The notes beneath the pieces are model-generated. The model worked only from the letters and a program-made list of their open reading frames with translations, ran no database searches and was not told where the DNA came from. The position numbers and the translations under genes were made by a program. This document shows positions 40,660 through 50,486 of a stretch of DNA of 64,000 nt, piece by piece; the first letter of the stretch is position 1; every line of letters begins with the position of its first letter. The stretch is from Spiroplasma clarkii (GTDB lineage Bacteria > Bacillota_I > Bacilli_A > Mycoplasmatales > Mycoplasmataceae). The stretch lies in assembly GCF_002795265.1 (NCBI RefSeq), contig NZ_CP024870.1, positions 682,001 through 746,000 of the forward strand. The letters run 5' to 3'.

Positions 40660-42884
40660 TTGAATATTGTTAAATATAGGGCTCCCCACAGAATTGTTCC
40701 TCAAAATTCTAGTGGTGGCATTGATTATACAAAATTAAGTTTTAATTTTGTATCTCAACTTAAAGACATTTTAAAAAGCTGTTTAGAAATTTTTGAAAAT
40801 TTTAAAAAATGAAGTGAATTTACTACATTACCAATTTCAATTACATATTCAAAATTGGTTCCAAAAACATCTAGAGTGTCAAAGTTATTTAAGTTAAGAG
40901 ATTCAGAACCATTTCAAATCGGTTCTGAATATATATTTTCAAAAGATGCAGAAGATATTCAAAAGATTCGCATTGTTTATGAATGTGGACTTGAAGATGT
41001 AAGAAAGACTTATACTAATCTAAGTCAGCTTTTTGAGATTATTAATAAAAACTATCCAAATATAGATTTATTAATGGCCACAAAGCTTAAAGAAATTAAA
41101 AATTCTAATGATTTAAAATCTAAACAAAAAAAACCAAAATTTAAGGAATTTATTAAGAACAATTTTAATCTGTTAAAAAATAAGCATTGAGAAATTTTAA
41201 AAGACCTAACTTATATAGAAAAAGTTGAAATTAAAATTTGAAATGAGTTTGATAAAGCACCAATATTTTCATTTTTACCATTAAAGTCAGTAGAACAATG
41301 AATAATAATTTTGGGAAAATATGATATTAATATTAAAAAAGAGTGATTAATTGCAGGTGAATATTGAAACATAAACATTGAGGATGTTAACAAAATTGTA
41401 AGGCATTTTCCATATGCATTTGCATTTGCAACCAATGATGTAGAATGTTGCTTAGAATCTGATGAGTTTATTGATAAGATTGATATTGATATTGAAATGC
41501 AAAGTAATAGTAAATTTAATAAAGAAATAATTGGTGTTTTTGATTCATATTGTGACTTGCCAAGTTCTTGGTTAGAACATGCTGTGATAAGTAGTGAAAA
41601 ACTAATTCCAATTTCTAAAAATAGAGATACAGCACATGGTACACAAGTAGCATCATAATAATTGGGAATGACTTAATTAACAGTTCATATAAGGACAATT
41701 TAGGGTTATTTAAAATTAAATCATTTGAAGTTTTACCGCAGGGAACAATATTGGTGAGTACATTAGTTCGGGAAATTGAAAATGTAATTAAAAATAATTG
41801 TGATACAATTAAAATTTGAAATTTATCAATTGGTTGTGAGAGAATAGGGAAATGTATTTCTTTTTTTGGGAAATTCATTGACCAACTCCAATATATTTAT
41901 GATGTGTTATTTATAATTGCTGCTGGTAACTATGGAGACAATAAACTCATTATGCCTGCAGACTCATTAGCTGCTATTGCAGTGGGCACAGCTTATAAAG
42001 ATACTAATAACAAAATAAAAACCTGGAGCAAATCTGGAACTGGTAAAGTTTTTGGGACATATGAAAAGCCAGACTGTTATGAAATCGGGAATGCAATTGG
42101 TGCTTCAGATTGAAACCAAGACCCACAAATTACTTTAAGTGGGCCATCTCAACCCAAAGTTGAAAATGGAACTTCATTTTCTGCACCCTTAGTTGCTCGA
42201 AAGGATGCATATTTGTTGGGAAAATATAATTTGAATGTTCAGTCAACCAGAGCATTAATTAAACATTTATCTTCATTAAATCCAAATAAAATATGTGACT
42301 TAGGTATTTTAGATGATTTCAAAAATGATTGACTTATTCTTATTGAAGGGAGCACCGAAAAAGGTCTACTTAAAGAGGTTAGAGTCAAATTACCTGTAGA
42401 TTTTTTTTCAAAAACAGAATTTGTTGTAGCATACTCACTATCATATAATGTTCCAGTTTTGAATGACATCGGTGATGAGTACACACCTTTTGATCTTTTT
42501 TTTAAACTTGCTAAAGTTAATGGAGATAACAAAAGACCAAACATAATAAAAAGTAATAATAATAAAAATGATGGAGTTGATGCTAGTGAGAGCACTTTAA
42601 GAAAGCACTTTGGTAAATTCAACCCAAATATTGTGTTGATTAATAACAGTTTTTGTAACAAAACACCAATTAAAATTTCAGCAACAGACAACGAGTTTGG
42701 ATTTGTAATTAAAAGAACCGATCTAGTTGGGTTTGAAACTGAATCAATTGGATATGGATTGATAGTTCATTTGAGAGAAGTTGTTGAAAATTCACTAAGT
42801 TCATTTATTGATTTAAATGCAGAAAATATTATTGAAATAATTGACTTGGAACAAACCATAGATGACTTAGAAATCAAACAGTAA
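40660..42884 (+). pseudogene. Subtilisin-like serine protease (S8), frameshifted
   Basis: The gene encodes about 741 residues in two frames. Start is probably TTG 40660, 3 bases after the ATPase stop. The N-terminal third is a helical extension. The catalytic Asp is at 41542-41544 (IGVFDSYCD) and the His at 41635-41637 (TAHGTQVAS) in the first frame, which hits TAATAA at 41656. Moving to the next frame at about 41653-41655 gives VASIIIGND and an open frame to 42884 with the oxyanion Asn (IIAAGNYG, 41928) and catalytic Ser (NGTSFSAP, 42174). So one base seems to be missing. There is no homopolymer or slippery heptamer there; it is either a real inactivating mutation or a sequence error. No signal peptide is seen, so the protease would be cytosolic. 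Confidence 0.8.
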
Positions 42885-42915
42885 AGTTATATAATATTTC
42901 TGAGAGGTTCTTTAT

Positions 42916-42944
42916 TTGCTTAACCAATAAGAAAATAATACAAT
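42916..42944 (+). promoter_or_regulatory. Promoter of a probable small RNA
   Basis: TTGCTT (42916-42921), 17-base spacer, TACAAT (42939-42944). No open frame follows before the terminator at 43087. Confidence 0.5.
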
Positions 42945-42951
42945 CGATAAT

Positions 42952-43133
42952 AATGAAAAATTAAAAAAGATTAAAAAAAATAAAAGTCTGTGCTATGATA
43001 ATTGTGATAGTAGTAGAGGACCAAAAGTTCAGCCAGGCATAGAAAATATGCGGCAAACTCAGGAAGCTATTGATTGATATACTAAAAAAGAACTAGATGT
43101 TTTTTTTATAAGGTCTTTGCTAGTCCTTTTTTT
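42952..43133 (+). ncRNA. Candidate small structured RNA
   Basis: A roughly 180-base unit has its own promoter and a terminator and no coding frame. It holds a locally GC-richer core (about 42985-43075) unlike the surrounding AT-rich spacers, with a clear hairpin GCC-AG-GCATA-GAAAA-TATGC-GGC at about 43033-43053. The P-type ATPase downstream has its own promoter at 43190, so this is more likely an independent RNA than a riboswitch. I could not match it by eye to SRP RNA, RNase P, tmRNA, M-box or yybP-ykoY consensus motifs. Confidence 0.5.
43087..43133 (+). terminator. Terminator of the candidate small RNA
   Basis: AAAGAACTAG (43087-43096) pairs, with one mismatch, with CTAGTCCTTT (43120-43129), then a T run. 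The loop itself contains eight T. Confidence 0.55.
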
Positions 43134-43189
43134 ATGCCTAAACAATAAGAAAATAATGACAATTTAGCCATAATCATTTTATAATATCT

Positions 43190-43219
43190 TTGTTAAATTT
43201 TGTTTTTATTTGATATAAT
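43190..43219 (+). promoter_or_regulatory. Promoter of the P-type ATPase
   Basis: TTGTTA (43190-43195), 18-base spacer, TATAAT (43214-43219), 25 bases before the start codon. Confidence 0.6.
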
Positions 43220-43243
43220 TTTTTAAGAAGAGGGCGAATTTAT

Positions 43244-46192
43244 ATGGACAAATATTTGTCGCAAAAAAATGAAAATTTAGAAAAAGAACTAGAGACCAAT
43301 TTTGAAGAGGGTTTGACTAGTGAACAAGTAGAAGATCGACTGCAAAAGTATGGAAGAAATGAACTGCCTCAAGGAAAAGTAACGCCTTGATATTTAATAT
43401 TTTTAAAGACATTAACTCAACCAATCCAGATAATTTTAATCATTGCTGCAATTATTAGTGTAATTGCACCATTAATTTCAAATCACTGAGAAGTTCACTT
43501 TGAAGTATTTATTGACTTTATGGTTATTATTTCTATTGTTTTGATCGATGGTATTTTAGAAACCGTTCAAGAGGTTAAGGCCCGTAAGTCAATGGATGCC
43601 TTAAAAGAAATTTCAAAACCTAAGGCAGTTGTCATTAGAAATGATGGTCAACAAGAAATTGATGCAGGTGAACTTGTAGTTGGTGACATTGTAGTTTTAG
43701 AAGCAGGAAAATACATTCCAGCAGAACTAAAAATCATTGAAGCCAGTGATTTAATGATTGATGAATCAATTTTAACAGGTGAATCAGTACCAGTTGAAAA
43801 AATTGACACCCCATTAGCTAAAACTACTCAAATTTTAGCTGAAATGAAAAACATTGCTTTTATGTCCACTGTTGTAACTGCAGGTAGAGCAATCGGGGTG
43901 GTTATTAAAACTGGAAAAGATACAGAAATTGGAAAAATAGCTACTTCAATTAATGAAAATGATGAAAGTCACACTCCATTAGAGAAAAAATTTAATCGTT
44001 TTACAATGATTATTGCTTTAATAAGTTTCTTGATTGGGATTGCTATCTTCTTGACTTTGTTTGTTTCTGGAGATCAAAAGGCATGAGCAAACCATTTAAT
44101 GGTTGCCATTACCTTGGCAATTGGAGTTATTCCTGAGTGTTTAGCGGCCATTATTTCAATTACTTTAAGTTTTTCAACAAAAAGAATGGCAACTGAAAAT
44201 GTTATTGTAAAAAAACTACAAGCAGTTGAAACTTTAGGTAGTGTTAATGTTATTTGTACTGACAAAACAGGAACCTTGACTCAAAATAAAATGACTGTGC
44301 AAAAAATCATTATTAACAACCAAATTATTGATGGTAAAAAGTATAGTCTTGAGAAAAAAGATGAGCATGCTGATTATTTCTTAAAATCATTGGTTTTATG
44401 TAATGACTCAGTAACTGAAGGTTTAGAGAGAATTGGTGACCCAACTGAATTAGCTTTGGTGGATTTTGCTGAATCTATGGGCTATGATGAACAAGATGCT
44501 CGTGATGAGTGAAAAAGAATTGATGAAATTCCTTTTGATAGTGAAAGAAAAATGATGACTACTGTTAACAACATTAATGGTGTCAACACCACATTTACAA
44601 AGGGAGCACTAGATCAACTTTTAAAACACTGTACTAAGATTATGGTTAATAACACTGTTCGAACTATTACCCAAGCAGATAAAGATAGTTTATTAGAAAT
44701 TGCCAATAAACTAAGTGATGATGCTTTGAGAGTGCTGGCTTTTGCATATAATACAAGCTATGATGTTGAACCCGATCAAGACGACTTAGAACATGATTTA
44801 ACTTTCATAGCAGGGGTTGCTATGATTGACCCAGTTCGTGAAAGTGCAGTAAATGCTGTAAAACAAGCCCATGATGCTGGGGTTAAAGTTGTTATGATTA
44901 CAGGTGACCATGCTGTAACTGCTTTGGCAATTGCCAAAGAGTTAGATATTGCTCACAGTATGAATGAGGTTATGAGTTCAGAACGTTTAAACTCATTAAG
45001 TGATGATGAATTATACCAAATTATTGAGCAAATTAATGTTTTTGCTAGAGTTAACCCTGAACATAAAGTTCGAATTGTTGATGCCTTTCAAAGAAGAGGT
45101 AACATTACCAGTATGACTGGGGATGGAGTTAATGATGCCCCATCTCTAACAAAAGCAGACATTGGAGTTGCTATGGGGATTACTGGAACAGATGTAGCAA
45201 AACAAGCTGCAGACATTATTTTAACTGATGATAACTTTGAAACTATTATTAAAGGAGTTAATGAGGGGCGAAATGTTTATCAAAAGATTAAGCGAGCAGT
45301 AACCTTTGTTATTGGGGTCAATATGGCCAATGTTATTTCAATCTTTGTCTTATCAGCCTTAAATAGTGTTTCACCAGTGGAAGCCACAAATATTTTGTGA
45401 ATGAACCTAATTGTTGAGTCTTTAATAGCCATTTCAATGGGTATGGGAGCCAATGATAACAGCTTAATGAAAGTTAAACCAATTAAAGGTAAAAATCCTT
45501 TATTTAGGGGTATTTGGTGATCAATGATTAAGATCACTATGTTTACTTCAATTGCCTCAATTGCTGCATGATACTTTGGAATGGGTTTTGTAAATACACA
45601 AGTTATTGAAAGTGCTTTAAGTCAAGCAGGGTACAATGAGGCTCAGGTTAGTGAAATTTTAATTAGAAATAACCATGGTTGGTACCAAATTTTTAAAGAT
45701 CACAATGTTTTAATAAGTGCAAAAGTTATTATTGGTAACTTTGGTAGAACTGCAATGTTTATTGCAATTACTTGCGGACCTTGTGGTTATGCTAATTTAA
45801 TTAAATTATCTCAATGACAAACAAGTAAAAAAATTAACATTATTGTCAATAAACCATTATGAATTTGTTCAATGGGAGCACTAGGACTTAACATTATTGT
45901 TATTTTTGTTCCTGGGTTAAATACAAGTATTCTTAACTTAATTCCTCTAACTGAGTATCAAACTGCTTGATACTTAATCCCAGTGTCGCTAGCTATTGCA
46001 GCAGCACCAACTTTTATTATTTTAGCTCTTGATGGTATTGTTTTTGTGACTTATCATTACTTTCCAGATCCAAAAAGAAGAAACCAAATGTTAGTGGCAG
46101 AAATGATAAAATCTGACAAATTATTAGCTGAGAAAAAACGTAAAAAAGCAAAAGCTAAAAAACAAAAAGAAGAAGCAGAAGCAAATAAATAA
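43244..46192 (+). CDS. P-type cation-transporting ATPase (calcium type)
   Basis: The protein has 982 residues. The N-terminal cation ATPase domain, TGES actuator loop (Glu180), phosphorylation site Asp340 in ICTDKTGTLTQN, KGA in the nucleotide domain and the hinge TGDGVNDAPSL are all present, with about ten membrane helices. The segment VETLGSVNVICTDKTGTLTQN and general layout are those of type II (PacL/PMCA-like) calcium ATPases. In helix 4 the usual IPEGLP reads IPECLA (Pro297-Glu298-Cys299). It exports cations, probably calcium. The C-terminus ends in a Lys/Glu/Ala tail. Start ATG 43244 after GAAGAGGG. Confidence 0.92.
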
Positions 46193-46242
46193 TCTTGCAA
46201 TTATTAGTGTTTACAAGTTAAACCACTAAAGACAAGTTAAGT

Positions 46243-46270
46243 AAAAACAGATAAATTTATCTGTTTTTTT
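46243..46270 (+). terminator. Intrinsic terminator
   Basis: AAAACAGATAAA pairs with TTTATCTGTTTT, a perfect palindrome, followed by T residues. Confidence 0.85.
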
Positions 46271-46479
46271 ATTGAAAAATTGCTTAATTTATATTAAGCT
46301 GTGCTTAAATTAAGTTTTATTTTCAATTATGGTGCTTAATAGCCTAGATAAGTACTAGTTAAGTCCATATTTATCTTCATATTTTAAAGCAATTGTCATG
46401 ATTTTCTTAATTTTTTAAGAAAATAATGTTTATTATTTGGTTTTTAGGACTTTAAAATACGGTTTGAATTTAAAATTTA

Positions 46480-46519
46480 ACACTTATAATATTGAAAACT
46501 ACGCGAATAAGTGTATAAT
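46480..46519 (+). promoter_or_regulatory. Promoter region, lipoprotein twin B
   Basis: TTGAAA (46492-46497), 16-base spacer, TATAAT (46514-46519), with the same ACACTTAT/ATAAGTGT inverted repeat as upstream of 7445. Confidence 0.65.
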
Positions 46520-46567
46520 ACTTTTAGGCATTTAGTTATGCTACATGTATGAAAGGGAACAAAATAT

Positions 46568-47182
46568 ATGAAAAAATTATTAGGGTTACTTGCAGCAACA
46601 GGGTTAGTTGCTAGCACAGGATCTGCAGTAATTGCTTGTGGAGAAAACACAGATTCAGCAATTACAACTGAGGCAATTAAAACAGCTGTTAAAGGTTTTT
46701 TAGAAAATGGAAAAAGTGATTATACAACTACAGAATTAAAAGCATTATTAGATAAGGAAGAAAGTGCAATTCCTGGAGTTGCTAATTGAACTATAACTGC
46801 AAAATCAGGAACAGCATCGACAGCAGTATTTGAATTCGCTGTTGTAGAGGGGTATGTTTTAGATGATAATGCTGAAAAAACTACTGGAACATTTGAAATC
46901 ACATATCTTTTAGCTGTTACACCAGTGCAAAAAACACCAATCACTACTGAGGAAATTGAAACAGAAGTTATTGCTAAAATTGGTGCTACAAAATATGCTA
47001 ACATTGCTGCTTTACAAACAGCATTAGATGGTTTTGTAAGTGATATTGATGGGATCACTAGTTTGACTGCTGCTGAAGTTGAAGATAGCTTAGATGCAAT
47101 AGTTACATTTGAACTTGAAGAAACTTATGAATTAGATGGAGAAGTTTATACTTTTACTCTTGAAGATATCATTGAAGAATAA
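46568..47182 (+). CDS. Surface lipoprotein (twin B)
   Basis: The protein has 204 residues with Cys24 (AVIACG). It is a close paralogue of the gene at 7445: about the first 90 residues, the ribosome-binding site and some 100 bases of upstream DNA are nearly identical, while the second halves have diverged, keeping the same helix-then-strand plan (EEIETEVIAKIGATKYANIA; TFTLEDIIEE). One TGA is Trp. A terminator follows. Function unknown; likely surface exposed. Confidence 0.85.
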
Positions 47183-47234
47183 GACTTACCTCATTTAATA
47201 ATAAATATATTGTTTATTAAAATAATAATCTACT

Positions 47235-47267
47235 TAAATTACTCAAATAAATTTGAGTAATTTTTAT
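47235..47267 (+). terminator. Intrinsic terminator
   Basis: AAATTACTCAAAT pairs with ATTTGAGTAATTT across a short loop, then T residues. Confidence 0.85.
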
Positions 47268-47369
47268 TTACTTGCCAATTTACCTTGCAAATTAGTTTAT
47301 AATTTTGAAGTAGTTGCAAGAAAACTTAATGTCATATATACTATTAATGATACAAGGAGGTCAGGTATT

Positions 47370-47771
47370 GTGGATAAAAAACTAATCAAAATCAAGCAGT
47401 CTATTTTTAAGATTACCATAACATCTGCCATCTTGTGCTTAATTAGCTTTATTATTTTCTTATTGCTAGTTTTACACACATTTATTTGGTGGGATCATAC
47501 TGGAAGAATTCAAATTACAATTGAAGTTGCTTGTGGAGTTTTCTTTTTTATTTTTACCTTTATTTTTTCACTAGCATGAATTGTTGGGACTGTTTTTTTA
47601 GCAAAAAATAAAAAAACTTTAGAAGTAAAGAAACTTAAAAATCTCTCTACCCTTGATATTGGAATCTTATATTTTAAAGTAAGTGAAAGAATCCACAAAA
47701 TAATTGATGAAACCATTGAAAATGAAAAGCAACAAACAGAAATAAACCCTGATGAAACAGTGTCAGTTTAG
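47370..47771 (+). CDS. Small membrane protein, unknown
   Basis: The protein has 133 residues with two hydrophobic segments (about 12-36 and 50-75) and a charged C-terminal tail. I chose GTG 47370 because AAGGAGG lies 9 bases before it; the frame is open further upstream but into the terminator of the previous gene. One TGA is Trp. It is followed by another small membrane protein on the same strand. Confidence 0.7.
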
Positions 47772-47842
47772 GGTACACCTCAACAATTTTTTATTTTGAT
47801 TTAATTATAGTAAAATGAGATTACTATTTTGGAGATGATAGG

Positions 47843-48367
47843 ATGTTTCAAGAAAAAAAATTAAAAAAAACTACAAAAATACTAACTATTGTAGGCTTAA
47901 CTGTAATTTATTTGACCTGATGTTTGAGTTTTTGTGCTTTCTTTTTTGTTGATAGCTCTTATCTTGACTATATTTTAATAACTTGTTTTTCAATTTTATT
48001 AATAACTCTAATAGTTTATCTAGTCTATACAATTGGTTATGCACATCAAGGTAGGTTATTATTTTCTAATGCCTCAATTACAGATCCATTTCCTTGAAAA
48101 AGATATTTAGTTGTTTTTGCACTAACTATTTTCATTCCAGCAGCAATAATTACCATAGTTTTTATAATTTATTTAATTATTTTTAGCCGATTTTTAAGTT
48201 ATTCAACTGTTAGCTTTATGTTATTATGTTATTTGATTTTCTTAGGAATAGTTTTATTTTTGTATGGAATAAACTTGGTTTACATCTATGTTTTATACTT
48301 AATTTTTAAAAAACTTGATGCAAAAAAAGCAGCTGCAAACACTGCTACTGAATCTAAAATTGCATAA
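47843..48367 (+). CDS. Four-helix membrane protein, unknown
   Basis: The protein has 174 residues with four hydrophobic segments (about 14-38, 45-67, 93-120, 127-158) and an Ala/Lys-rich tail. Only two Trp codons (TGA) break it in the standard code. ATG 47843 follows GGAGATGATAGG. No family is recognised. Confidence 0.75.
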
Positions 48368-48399
48368 AAAAAACTCATTTTTTTTAAAATGAGTTTTTT
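48366..48399. terminator. Terminator between convergent genes
   Basis: AAAAACTCATTTT pairs with AAAATGAGTTTTT, with T-run on one side and A-run on the other, so it can serve both strands. Confidence 0.8.
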
Positions 48400-48408
48400 A
48401 GATATAAA

Positions 48409-48714
48409 CTAAACATTTCTTACATTTCCAGTTCATTTTTCACCAAATGATTCTTTCCCTGAAAGTAAGTTGATTACATCAATTAATCACATAACTCCAA
48501 AAGTCATACTTCATAATGAGTAAACTAAATAGTTCATAATTAATAAGTTACCTGATTTGTCTGGATTACTATATGTAATTCCCATTCATCTCATACCAAG
48601 GGTTTCTTTTGAGCGAGCTGTATTAATCACTTGAATAATTCCATAAATTGTAAATGTTATGGCAGTAAAAAAAGCATCAATTAACATAGCTCCAAAAATT
48701 TTAAGACCTTTCAT
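48409..48714 (-). CDS. RDD-like small membrane protein
   Basis: The protein has 101 residues. Two hydrophobic segments flank the motif ARSKETLGMRWMGITYSN, which matches the R-x-x-x-T-x-G-(K/R)-x-x-x-G core of RDD-family proteins; a later IDVINLLSG completes the pattern. Start at 48714 (minus strand) follows AGGAGGTACATT. Three TGA codons are Trp, so it is invisible as a long frame in the standard code. IS copy 4 is inserted 70 bases upstream. Confidence 0.7.
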
Positions 48715-48755
48715 AATGTACCTCCTATGTGGAAATAATAACATTTCCTTTGATA

Positions 48756-48783
48756 TATTTCTACGTTTTTTTGAAATTTTTTA
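48756..48783. repeat. Target-site duplication, IS copy 4, left
   Basis: These 28 bases recur exactly at 50309-50336. Confidence 0.88.
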
Positions 48784-50308
48784 TGTAGCTATCAAAACAA
48801 ATTTGGACTTTTAGTAATTTTAATACAACTTTTAATAAATTGCTAGTTTAATAGGAGTGCTTTTTATATCAACTTGAGTATTTTTTCTTAAAAAAGATAA
48901 AGTTTGATTGAGCTCAGACAGAGTTGTTTTTAATTTTTTGTGGCATATCTTCAGGTTTCACTCCTTCATTTTCAAGAACAACTTTTGATTTGTAGAGCAT
49001 TTCATTATCAAATTCAATCATACTATAATAGTTATCACCAAGTGATGCGATAAGGTTACCATCACAACATTGAATTATCATAATCTCTCGTCTAGGTATA
49101 TTTAATGGTGTTGTAAAATTGCATATAAAGTACTTTTTCTTTTCATAGGTAACGGTTAGATCTCTTGCAACCACTCTAATTGATTTGTGTCCCAAAATAA
49201 TATTTAGATCTCCCTCAAATTTTTTGAATGAATTTGTAGTAAAATCTTTTTGAAGGGTTACAACATGATTATTTAAATACTCAACAAATTTTGGTAAGAC
49301 TAGATTGGCCTCATTAATATTTGTGACTTTATTTTGTTCCATAAAGGTAGTGATTGTACCTTTAATGGTTTTTCAGAGCCTTTCAATCCTTGGTTTGAAT
49401 TGTGGTGAAATTGATGATTGGATGTCAATACCTAAGTTTTTAGCTACAAATGCAAACTGAATTCGAGAATCTTCGGGCGAAGATTCTTTTTTTTCACTCC
49501 AAAAAGTTCTGCGTTTGTCAGTTCTTAGCACTTCAAAAGTCCCATAATTTTTTAAGACCGGTTTCAAAGCATTGAAATAACCTTCAGTAGTTTCTTGATG
49601 ATCAAAATATAATCCTAAAACCTCTCCACTTGCCTCATCAATATAACCATGCAATGCCCAAATCTCCTCATCACTGAATCTTCAAAATGTAGCATCAGCT
49701 TCAACAACATGACCACGCCTTTGGGTTCTTGGCCTTGCAATATGGATATTTTCTTTTGCTCTTTCTGTAGCTGAGGAGGGAACCAGTAGACTTTGAGGTC
49801 TATTTTTCAACTCTTCTTCTTTTGCTAACAATTTGATAGTTTTTTTATGTGCCAGTTTTGAACAATGATTTTTAGATCTTAAAATATTGTAAATATATGA
49901 ATAACTCACCCACTGATAGTCATATCTTTTATCTGCTTTTAAATAGCGCATAAAATCCCTAAAATTACAGTTTAAGTACTCATCCCTAAAAATCCTGCTA
50001 ATCTCTAGTGCTTGCATATGGGTTCGCTTTTGAGCATGCTTATTGTTTCTATTTTTGTGGATAAAGAAGGCCTCACCAATTTCTTTGTATTTTTTAATGG
50101 CATCATAAAACCATGATCTACTGCCACCACTTTTTATCAAAAGTTCTCTTTTGGCTGCTTTATCCCTGGATAAAGCAGCCTCCCTAATAATATCTTGTAT
50201 ATGTTTGTTGGTTTTCATTTGTCTTTTACCTCTATAATTTCTTTTCATTTTTATTCCCTGATTTCCTTTATTATTATAATAAAGTCCAGTTTTGTTTTGA
50301 TAACAATG
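48784..50308 (-). mobile_element. IS1202-like insertion sequence, copy 4 (short right end)
   Basis: The element is 1525 bp: it lacks 26 bases at the right end, because the two tandem copies of the terminal repeat present in copies 1-3 are reduced to one. It is flanked by a 28-bp duplication, so it inserted in this form or lost the bases afterwards. Confidence 0.88.
48848..50248 (-). CDS. IS1202-type DDE transposase, copy 4
   Basis: The protein has 466 residues and starts at 50248, the same ATG chosen in the other copies; here no upstream in-frame start remains because of the missing 26 bases, which supports that choice. It has a Lys to Arg change near residue 73. The catalytic candidates are intact. 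Antisense terminator-like hairpin at about 49466-49494. Confidence 0.9.
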
Positions 50309-50336
50309 TATTTCTACGTTTTTTTGAAATTTTTTA
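50309..50336. repeat. Target-site duplication, IS copy 4, right
   Basis: Exact 28-base copy of 48756-48783. Confidence 0.88.
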
Positions 50337-50486
50337 CAAAATATAAAAAATAGTGTATTAAAATGGAATAAATGTGTCTTAAAAACACTCTTGACACTTA
50401 TAAACTCTTAAGTAAGAACAAGATCATAGATAATCAAGTTAAAATAGAGTAAACTAAAAATATTAGATGGGGGAACTACAGGGTTT

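Noticed and set aside
42952-43133. Magnesium (M-box) or manganese (yybP-ykoY) riboswitch in front of the P-type ATPase
   Set aside because: The conserved core motifs of either class are not visible, a terminator closes the element, and the ATPase has its own promoter.
47253-47369. Longer N-terminus for the membrane protein at 47370
   Set aside because: It would begin within the terminator of the preceding gene; GTG 47370 has an ideal AAGGAGG site.
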